DNA of 9,120 bases from Prevotellaceae bacterium. Lineage in GTDB: Bacteria; Bacteroidota; Bacteroidia; Bacteroidales; Bacteroidaceae. Location: positions 1 to 9,120 of the forward strand of contig JAJPZF010000125.1 of NCBI GenBank assembly GCA_021204545.1, read 5' to 3'. Under the pieces are notes generated by a model. That model did not search any database, was not told the origin of the DNA, and worked only from the letters and a program-made list of their open reading frames with translations. Both the position numbers and the translations under genes were made by a program. Of the stretch, positions 1-6,049 are shown in pieces. Each line of letters starts with the position of its first letter. The stretch's first letter is position 1.

Positions 1-144
1 ATGGAGGCGGAGATAGGCTTGGGCTACGCCTATACTAAGTTCGACAAGTTCGACTGCGATAACTGCAAGGCCAACGATGACAAGCTCCACCACAACTACG
101 TCGGCCCGACTAAGGCGGCCGTCAACCTTATATACGTGTTCTAA
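1..144 (+). CDS. DUF3575 family protein, C-terminal fragment (5' end outside window)
   Basis: Frame 1 is open from the window edge to TAA at 142-144 and gives 47 residues. Visible features are the GLGYAYT segment, a CxxC pair (C19, C22 of the visible part), a VGPTKAAVNLIY segment and a terminal Phe. This is the usual ending of DUF3575 proteins, which are predicted outer-membrane beta-barrel-like proteins, and the aromatic terminal residue fits an outer-membrane protein. The ATG at position 1 is very probably an internal Met, because the family is much longer than 47 residues. The next gene begins 21 nt downstream, so the two are likely cotranscribed. DUF3575 genes commonly sit directly before DUF3868 and Mfa1-type fimbrillin genes in Bacteroidales, which is the arrangement here. 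The function is not established; a role in fimbrial assembly or envelope placement is inference. Confidence 0.8.
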   Translation: MEAEIGLGYAYTKFDKFDCDNCKANDDKLHHNYVGPTKAAVNLIYVF

Positions 145-148
145 CAGC

Positions 149-155
149 AGGAGGA
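149..155 (+). promoter_or_regulatory. Shine-Dalgarno-like sequence before the DUF3868 gene
   Basis: AGGAGGA lies 10 nt before the ATG at 166. It is a near-perfect Shine-Dalgarno match, which is not typical of Bacteroidota, where initiation usually relies on A/T-rich leaders. The other genes of this operon show no comparable motif. It supports 166 as the start codon. Confidence 0.55.
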
Positions 156-165
156 TAAGCAAGCA

Positions 166-1581
166 ATGAAACATACATTAATCATAACCGCAGCCCTCGC
201 GCTGATGGCGTCAGCGGCAGAGGCACAGAACAACGTGGTGGACGGCATCAGCGTCAGCAATGTCAAGCTCGACCACGACGACGGGCGTTTCACCGTGGAC
301 TTGGACCTCAGCCTTAAGGAACTTGACGTGGAGCGTAACAGGGCAGTGCTCGTTACCCCGCGCCTCATTAACGGGGAGGACTCGGTCGACTTCCCCTCCG
401 TGGCGGTCTACGGGCGCAGGCGTTACTATTATTATATACGTAACAACGTCAGTATGCTCACCGGCACTGAGGAGGGCAACTTCCGCACCGGCGAGAAGCC
501 CGACGAGAAGCAGTATCACGAGGTGCTGCCCTACGAGAGCTGGATGAACGGAGCCACTCTTTGGCTTCACCGCGACCTCTACGGCTGCTGCAACTCCCTC
601 ATCGACGAGCAGGCGGCGCCTCTGGGAGAGTACTGGGCGTTCGAGCCGGTGCTTGTCTACGTCACGCCGAGTCCCAACAAGGAAGCCCGCTCGTTGCAGG
701 GCAGGGCTAACATAGTCTTCCGCGTGAACAAGACGGACATCGACCCCACATACCACAACAACACGGCGGAGCTCGCCAAGATCCGCGCCACCATCGACAG
801 CGTGCGCACCGACAGCGACGTGATAATCACCTCCGTCTGGCTGAAGGGTTACGCCTCGCCCGAGAGCCCTTACGCCCACAACACCGAGCTTGCCAAAGGG
901 CGTGTGGCGGCAGTCAAGGCATACGTGCAGAACCTATACAAGTTCGCCGACGGCGTGATAGTCACAGAGTACGAGCCAGAGAACTGGAAGGAGCTGCGTG
1001 AGTACGTCGACAAGTCGACCCTTGCGCACCGCTCCGAGATACTTACCCTCATAGACACCAACATGGACCTCGACGCAAAGGAGGCGAACATAAAGAAAGC
1101 CTATGCGGCGGACTACAAGTACTTGCTCAACAACTGCTACCCCTACCTGCGCCACACCGACTACAGAGTAAGCTACGTGGTGCGAGCCTTCACGGATATT
1201 GAGGAGATAAGGCGTGTCTACGCCGCCGAGCCGTCCAAGCTCAGCCTCAACGAGATGTTCTTGCTCGCCCAAGAGTATGAGCCAGGCTCCGAGGAGTTCA
1301 CAGAGATATTCGAGACAGCGGTGCGTATGTACCCCAACAGCGAGGAGGCTAACCTTAACGCCGCCGTGGCGGAGATCAAGAGAGGCGACCTCGAGGATGC
1401 CCGCAAGCACCTCGAGAAGGCAGGAGACAGTGCGGAGGCTGACTACACCCGTGGAGTTGTGTCCGTGATGGACAAGGACTACGCCACCGCGCGTCCGCTC
1501 CTGGAGAGCGCAAAGGAAAAGGGAATAAGCGAGGCCGACTACTGCCTCAACTACGTAGACCACGCGACTAATGCTAACTAA
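166..1581 (+). CDS. DUF3868 / OmpA-C-like / TPR-like fimbrial operon protein
   Basis: The product has 471 residues. Residues 1-20 form a signal peptide with a likely signal peptidase I site at AEA|Q (20/21) and no lipobox. Residues about 22-115 match DUF3868: a beta-rich segment followed by VLVTP, FPSVAVYGRRRYYYYIR and neighbouring motifs. Residues about 180-260 resemble an OmpA C-terminal domain, with NIVFRVNKTDI, then GYASPES and N239-x-x-L-x-x-x-R246. Residues about 360-455 are helical and TPR-like, with repeated Ala/Leu/Tyr spacing such as RGDLEDARKHLEKA. The Asp of the canonical GHTD peptidoglycan-binding motif is replaced by Ser (GYAS), while the Arg is kept, so classical peptidoglycan binding is uncertain. 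It probably acts in the periplasm or at the inner face of the outer membrane. It sits between DUF3575 and the major fimbrillin, a recurrent arrangement. The role as an assembly partner is inference. Confidence 0.85.
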   Translation: MKHTLIITAALALMASAAEAQNNVVDGISVSNVKLDHDDGRFTVDLDLSLKELDVERNRAVLVTPRLINGEDSVDFPSVAVYGRRRYYYYIRNNVSMLTGTEEGNFRTGEKPDEKQYHEVLPYESWMNGATLWLHRDLYGCCNSLIDEQAAPLGEYWAFEPVLVYVTPSPNKEARSLQGRANIVFRVNKTDIDPTYHNNTAELAKIRATIDSVRTDSDVIITSVWLKGYASPESPYAHNTELAKGRVAAVKAYVQNLYKFADGVIVTEYEPENWKELREYVDKSTLAHRSEILTLIDTNMDLDAKEANIKKAYAADYKYLLNNCYPYLRHTDYRVSYVVRAFTDIEEIRRVYAAEPSKLSLNEMFLLAQEYEPGSEEFTEIFETAVRMYPNSEEANLNAAVAEIKRGDLEDARKHLEKAGDSAEADYTRGVVSVMDKDYATARPLLESAKEKGISEADYCLNYVDHATNAN

Positions 1582-1638
1582 TCAATATAAATCACAGAGA
1601 ACAGTAAACCTAACATTAACTTTTTAATCATCGAGAGA

Positions 1639-3522
1639 ATGAAAACGAAGAATTTATTCTTTATGGCTCTGGCTGGCGCAGCACTTTGCGCATGCTCCAG
1701 TGATGACCTTCTCACTGACGGCTCAGGGCAAAACGTGTTTGAGAACGACAAGGCGTACATGACTGTATGCATCAACGATGTCGGTTCTATGTCCACAAAG
1801 GCTTCCAGCCCCAGTGAATACGATGGCTTTGAAGACGGAACTTCCAAGGAGTTTGCTGTTGACAATGCTCACTTCTACTTCTACGACACGGCTGGCAATT
1901 ACGTCAGCTCAGCCGAAGTTTGGGATGGTGGTACGTCCGACACTGATGCAGCTGGGACACAAACAGACTACAACATCGACTTCAAGAGCAACACGATTAT
2001 CGTTCTTAAGGGTCTGACCAGCACGTCTTATCCTAACTATATGGTCACCGTGCTGAACCAGCCCAGCGGCTTCGAGCCTGCCGAGACCCTCGAAGAGATG
2101 CAGACCGAGCTTGCAAGCAAGACTGAGCTTTCCATTATGCAGGACGAGGCTAACGAGACGAACTTCACTATGAGCACCTCCAGCTACAAGCGTGATGGCG
2201 TTAATGGTTACTACTTCGTTACTCCGCTGGAGGCTACGAACTTCTATACGGATCCCGTGGAAGCAACGGAGGCTGCTGATAATGAGGAACTTAGTGCCGT
2301 GCAGGTTTATGTGGAGCGTCTCGCAGCTAAGGTGACGTTAAAAACCACGCTCACCGGAACCACTCTCGGAGATGGCTCTACAGGTTATCATATCAATGCC
2401 ACCGTTGCAGGCGACGATAATGACGATGACCCTGATTCCGAAGATCCAGACTTGGCAGCAGTTGGTGATGACACAAACCTTTATGTCAAGTTTAACGGTT
2501 GGACGCTCAACGCAACCGCCAAGTACTCCAACATCGTGAAGAACCTCGGCGATGCGAACTGGGATGACAGAGACCTGCACTTCACTTGGAACGACCCTGA
2601 CCACTTCCGCAGCTACTGGGGCGAGTCCTTCAACTACAGCTCGCTTGAGAGTGAGTATACCACATCTAACACAGACGCTAACGGTAATGTGATAACAGAC
2701 GGCACAGCGTTGAACCCTTACTTGGACTACACTAACCTTGCTGATCTTACCCAGGTGGGAAGTGACTACTATAGGTACTGCGGCGAGAACACACACGATG
2801 CAACCTTGCTCACCAGCAACAGTAAGTATTCTCCTGCCATCACTACCGTTATGCTCTCCGCCCAGGTCTGCTACGGTAGTGGCAATGCCGTGAACCTTAT
2901 CCGTTACAACGGTGAGCTCTTCACGAAGCAAGCCTATCTTAATTTGGCTCTAACTAGTCTCGACCACAGTGGTGACCTGAACGCCTATTACTATTCTGGT
3001 AAGGATAGCGAGGGTAATGATGTGTACAAACATATAGGTGCAGCTTATGTAAGCTTGGAGACTATGGGCGATGGGAATGTGAAAATTGTCACCAAAGAGG
3101 ATAACCTCGAAGATGTTGAGGGAACACTCTTCTATGACACTGGTGAGACGGACGACAATGGCTATAAGAAAATGGCAGAGCTCACGGATGCACAGTTTGC
3201 CGCTATCCAGACTGCTCTCGACAAGTGGAACGCAACGGCTGATGCCAACGCCTACGAAGATGGGCAGATGTACTACCTCATCCCAATCGAGCACCTTGAC
3301 GACGAGTATGAAAAGACAATTGCCGAGGCTAACTACGGCGTTGTCCGCAACCACCACTATGTGCTCAACATCTCGGCTCTGGAGAACCTTGGACGTGGCG
3401 TCTATGACCCTGACGAGATCATCGTGCCGAACCCAGGCGAGTATAACGACGAGTACTACCACGTACGTGCAGAGGTCAACCTCCTTTCTTGGAAGTTGGT
3501 TGAGCAGGACGTAGAACTCTAA
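1639..3522 (+). CDS. Mfa1-family major fimbrial subunit (fimbrillin)
   Basis: The product has 627 residues, longer than the roughly 560 of P. gingivalis Mfa1. A short positively charged start and hydrophobic core lead to a lipobox-like LCAC with C19 as the lipidated residue, followed by SSDD. The first predicted beta strand (AYMTVCIND, residues 39-47) is followed by STKA, so K54 is a candidate site for trypsin-like maturation. In this family that cleavage removes the first strand and opens the acceptor groove. A DNAHFYFYDTAGN motif starts the typical fimbrillin domain. The C-terminus has GRGVYDPDEIIVPNP, then alternating strands and W618 followed by a terminal VEQDVEL, the usual donor-strand ending of Mfa1 proteins. 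An acidic stretch lies at residues 259-271. The start is the only ATG giving a lipoprotein signal, with GAGAGA just upstream. It lies 57 nt after the DUF3868 gene and is followed by a hairpin-rich gap. It probably builds the pilus shaft. Confidence 0.88.
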   Translation: MKTKNLFFMALAGAALCACSSDDLLTDGSGQNVFENDKAYMTVCINDVGSMSTKASSPSEYDGFEDGTSKEFAVDNAHFYFYDTAGNYVSSAEVWDGGTSDTDAAGTQTDYNIDFKSNTIIVLKGLTSTSYPNYMVTVLNQPSGFEPAETLEEMQTELASKTELSIMQDEANETNFTMSTSSYKRDGVNGYYFVTPLEATNFYTDPVEATEAADNEELSAVQVYVERLAAKVTLKTTLTGTTLGDGSTGYHINATVAGDDNDDDPDSEDPDLAAVGDDTNLYVKFNGWTLNATAKYSNIVKNLGDANWDDRDLHFTWNDPDHFRSYWGESFNYSSLESEYTTSNTDANGNVITDGTALNPYLDYTNLADLTQVGSDYYRYCGENTHDATLLTSNSKYSPAITTVMLSAQVCYGSGNAVNLIRYNGELFTKQAYLNLALTSLDHSGDLNAYYYSGKDSEGNDVYKHIGAAYVSLETMGDGNVKIVTKEDNLEDVEGTLFYDTGETDDNGYKKMAELTDAQFAAIQTALDKWNATADANAYEDGQMYYLIPIEHLDDEYEKTIAEANYGVVRNHHYVLNISALENLGRGVYDPDEIIVPNPGEYNDEYYHVRAEVNLLSWKLVEQDVEL

Positions 3523-3760
3523 CATTCTTATAATGCCAGTCCGGTGGACATCACGTGCCGCCGGGCTGGCTTATCAAACAAATCTTCAGGGGAACAACTG
3601 AGAGGGGAACAGCAAAGTGCTACCGCCCTGCACAAAGAGATGGGCGGACTTGGAGCGACGACCGCACAAGGCGTGTCTCCCACCCAAGCGGAAAACAAAG
3701 AGAGGGCTGCCAAGCCCCGACGATATACACAACAAGAAACGAAACAAAACGATACACGAT
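3523..3760 (+). promoter_or_regulatory. Structured intercistronic region between major subunit and anchor genes
   Basis: This 238-nt gap is the longest inside the operon; the others are 21, 57 and 28 nt plus a 1-nt overlap. No frame here gives a convincing protein. It contains a 13-bp hairpin at 3535-3570 (annotated separately), a 6-bp CCGCCC/GGGCGG stem at 3623-3628 and 3642-3647, and a 5-bp GGGCT/AGCCC stem at 3704-3717 with a 4-nt loop. AGGGGAACA is repeated directly at 3588-3596 and 3603-3611. The last 40 nt are A-rich and act as the leader of the anchor gene. No Bacteroidota promoter (TTTG, about 19 nt, TAnnTTTG) was evident. A role in lowering anchor expression relative to the major subunit is inference. 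Confidence 0.5.
3535..3570 (+). other. 13-bp intercistronic hairpin, possible attenuator or mRNA 3'-end stabiliser
   Basis: Positions 3535-3547 pair with 3558-3570, 13 pairs including two G-U wobbles, around a 10-nt loop containing CACGTG. It begins 12 nt after the major-subunit stop codon. The sequence after the stem (TTATCAAACAAATC) has no T-run, so it is a poor full terminator. Partial termination or protection of the upstream message from 3' exonucleases is more likely than complete stopping. Confidence 0.6.
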
Positions 3761-4870
3761 ATGGATATAAGGTCACATACGGGGAGAGCCGCTGCCAAGT
3801 TGTTGGCGCTGGTGTCTGTGCTTTGCTGCGTGGCGATGTCAAGCTGCAACGACCTCATCTACGATGATGAGAACGACAACTGCTCACTGAGGGATACTAT
3901 TGGCTCTGACACTGATACCATAGGCTCAAAGATTGACACGATCGTTTCTTACAAGGTGCGCTTCACCTATTATTATAATATGAAGTACGCCGACGCCTTC
4001 GCCCACGAGGTAAGCTACGTGACGCTCTATGTGCTCGACACTGACGGCAACGTGGTGTGGCAGAAGACAGAGGAAGGCGACGCCCTCGCCGAGGAAGGCT
4101 ATATGATGGACGTTGACGTTGCCCCAGGCACATACAACTTGCTTGTATGGGCAGGCACTAAAGACCTCGGCTCGTTCTATATTCCCGAGTCAACCCTTGC
4201 CACTGACCTTACCTGCACGCTCAACCACTCCTACAGTACTGATGGACAGGCGTACGTTGACACTGACCTCGACCGCCTCTTCCACGGCTGGCTTGCCGAC
4301 GCGGAGTTCCCTGACGAGGCAGGAGAGCACGTCATTACCGTTGACCTTGTGAAGGACACCAATATCTTCCACGTCGTGCTTCAGCACACTTCGGGAAGCT
4401 CGGTCGACGTGAACAAGTTCACGTTCACCATCACCGACGACAACGGCTCGATGGACTGGGACAACAGCCTGCTCGACGACGAGAGGATGACTTACTACGC
4501 TTGGTACACCTATCAGGGCGAGGCGGAGATTTATCTTGGCGATGAGGATGACGAGGAGACTGGCGACGAGACACGTGCCACATTCGGCGCTGCCTTGGCT
4601 GAGCTTACCACGGCAAGACTCGTGAAGGGGCATAGCCCGAGGCTAACAGTAACCAACAACGAGACGGGGAAGACGGTGTTCAGCATCCCGATCATTGACT
4701 ACGCCCTGCTGGTGAAGGGCTACGAGAACAGAGAGATGAGTGACCAGGAATATCTCGACCGTCAGGATGAGTACGACATGGTCTTCTTCCTCGACGAGGG
4801 CGAACAATGGGAAGACTCGCACATATATATCAATTCATGGGAGGTGGTCTTGCAGGACAAGACGCTGTGA
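3761..4870 (+). CDS. FimB/Mfa2-family fimbrial anchor lipoprotein
   Basis: From ATG 3761 the product has 369 residues. A charged start, a hydrophobic segment at residues 12-26 and lipobox MSSC put the lipidated cysteine at C29, followed by the family-like NDLIYDDENDNC. The Mfa2 core follows at residues 65-131: VRFTYYYNMKYADAFA, VTLYVLDTDGN and APGTYNLLVWAG. The C-terminus has a further beta-rich domain ending in INSWEVVLQDKTL. In P. gingivalis Mfa2 stays lipid-anchored in the outer membrane and attaches the fibre and limits its length; the same role is inferred here. There is no Arg/Lys maturation site between the lipobox and the first strand like those in the neighbouring subunits, which fits retention of the lipid. 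The frame is open upstream to an ATG at 3617, but the added 48 residues are basic and would bury the signal peptide. Residues 44-64 form a short repeat absent from typical family members. Confidence 0.87.
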   Translation: MDIRSHTGRAAAKLLALVSVLCCVAMSSCNDLIYDDENDNCSLRDTIGSDTDTIGSKIDTIVSYKVRFTYYYNMKYADAFAHEVSYVTLYVLDTDGNVVWQKTEEGDALAEEGYMMDVDVAPGTYNLLVWAGTKDLGSFYIPESTLATDLTCTLNHSYSTDGQAYVDTDLDRLFHGWLADAEFPDEAGEHVITVDLVKDTNIFHVVLQHTSGSSVDVNKFTFTITDDNGSMDWDNSLLDDERMTYYAWYTYQGEAEIYLGDEDDEETGDETRATFGAALAELTTARLVKGHSPRLTVTNNETGKTVFSIPIIDYALLVKGYENREMSDQEYLDRQDEYDMVFFLDEGEQWEDSHIYINSWEVVLQDKTL

Positions 4871-4898
4871 ACCGAACCTGATGAGTGGACAATAAGCG

Positions 4899-6047
4899 AT
4901 GAGTTCTATGAGTAAGGCTAAGACATACAGCTATCTCGCAGGAGCCCTCCTCGCCGCCGCCTTGCTTCTGTGCTCTTGCTCCGACGACACTGTGCAGGAA
5001 GAGCTGGAGGACTTGCAGACGGAGACGGTGCAGGTGAGCCTGAGGATACAGACAAGGGCTACCACCCACGATGGCTATGAGGCGGGGATCGGGTACGAGA
5101 ACTACATCAACATAGCGGGCGGGGACTACAGAATATACTTCTTCGACGCGGACAACCACTACTTAACTACCTTCGAGCCCGAGAGCTTTGTTTGGGATGA
5201 TGACGACAAGACGGTGTACAGTATGAGCGGAAGGGTTGAGCTTAGCTCGTTCGACCAAGACGACTTCAAGATTGTTATGCTCGCCAATTGGGGCGGAGGC
5301 TACCCCAGTGACATCGATGAGAGCTGGACCATCGACGATATATGCACGGCGGAGTGCGCGCAGTTCAACAGCTTCTCAAGCTTCACCCTCAGCGAAGACA
5401 ACCTGATACCATTCTTCGGGGTGCACGAGTATCAGGGCTACAAGTTCATAAGGGATCTTACCACAGTGCTTGACGAGCCTCTCACTCTCCTGCGAGCCGT
5501 CGCCAAGGTGGAGGTGATACTCGAGGCGAATGATGACGAGGCTTACGAAGATGCCAACTTTGAATACATCAGACTTTACCGCTACAACAGCAAGGGCTAC
5601 TGCGCTCCCTTTGGTGTATACAAGCAGGATGACTACGACCACGACTACACCTGGAACCTTGACTTCGTGGACGACCTGCACCTTCTCGGCGACGCTAACG
5701 ACGAAGATACGGAGGACAAGTACGTGGACATGCTGCAATCCGAGGAGTCTTCCGACGGAATAGTAGGGAAGTGGATAGCCTACGTGCCTGAATACGACAA
5801 TACTTCCTCGGAGGATGACTACTCTTATATAGAAGTGAAGCTGAACTATAAGAAGTATGACGAGACAGATCATATATACTTCACCCAGTACGACAGCAAT
5901 GGGCTGCCAGATATGACGGCGATGTACGATATCCACCGCAACTATCTTTACCGCTTCCGCGTGTCTTTGGTGGACGGTTACCTTAGGATTAGGACTGAGG
6001 ATTGGGAGAACACATTTGATAACGTATTTGAATTCGAAGACCAGTGA
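4899..6047 (+). CDS. Minor fimbrial subunit, fimbrillin-like lipoprotein
   Basis: The product has 382 residues. The signal peptide ends in lipobox LCSC with C27 lipidated. A second in-frame ATG at 4908 (M4) would also keep the signal, so the start is uncertain by three codons. After the acidic linker EELEDLQTE comes a strand (VQVSLRI) and then QTRATT; R53 is a good candidate for Arg-directed maturation. Next is NYINIAGGDYRIYFFDADNHYL (residues 69-90, split here as NYINIAGGDY and RIYFFDADNHYL), typical of accessory fimbrillins. A LLRAVAKVEV segment and a C-terminal RNYLYRFRVSL, then W369 and a final strand, complete the two-domain pattern. Residues about 255-280 are very acidic. It lies 28 nt after the anchor gene and its stop overlaps the next start, so it belongs to the operon. 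A place in the fibre near the tip or base, like the accessory subunits of Mfa/Fim pili, is inferred. Automatic pipelines may label it FimB/Mfa2 or hypothetical. Confidence 0.75.
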   Translation: MSSMSKAKTYSYLAGALLAAALLLCSCSDDTVQEELEDLQTETVQVSLRIQTRATTHDGYEAGIGYENYINIAGGDYRIYFFDADNHYLTTFEPESFVWDDDDKTVYSMSGRVELSSFDQDDFKIVMLANWGGGYPSDIDESWTIDDICTAECAQFNSFSSFTLSEDNLIPFFGVHEYQGYKFIRDLTTVLDEPLTLLRAVAKVEVILEANDDEAYEDANFEYIRLYRYNSKGYCAPFGVYKQDDYDHDYTWNLDFVDDLHLLGDANDEDTEDKYVDMLQSEESSDGIVGKWIAYVPEYDNTSSEDDYSYIEVKLNYKKYDETDHIYFTQYDSNGLPDMTAMYDIHRNYLYRFRVSLVDGYLRIRTEDWENTFDNVFEFEDQ

Positions 6048-6049
6048 TG
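6045..6049 (+). promoter_or_regulatory. TGATG stop/start overlap, translational coupling site
   Basis: The stop TGA (6045-6047) of the minor subunit shares its final A with the ATG (6047-6049) of the tip gene. Such overlaps normally couple translation by re-initiation, which would tie tip amount to minor-subunit amount. A GTG in the same frame at 6044 also exists, but ATG is preferred. Confidence 0.7.

Noticed and set aside
1611..1630. Promoter-like TAACTTTT before the major subunit
   Set aside because: It lacks the final G of TAnnTTTG and no TTTG-type -33 element lies at the right distance; the ATTAA/TTAAT stem here is also too weak.
3617..3760. In-frame upstream ATG that would add 48 residues to the anchor protein
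   Set aside because: The extension is Lys/Arg-rich, overlaps the structured gap and would bury the lipoprotein signal peptide; the ATG at 3761 gives a proper signal and lipobox.
3544..3867. 107-codon open frame starting in the intercistronic gap
   Set aside because: It overlaps the anchor gene in another frame, lacks domain-like composition and starts inside the 13-bp hairpin.
4881..4895. Four-codon ORF (MSGQ) between anchor and minor-subunit genes
   Set aside because: Too short to support as a gene; there is no clear ribosome-binding site and no sign of leader-peptide control.
6044..6046. GTG start one codon before the tip-gene ATG
   Set aside because: ATG at 6047 directly follows and forms the common TGATG overlap; nothing favours GTG.
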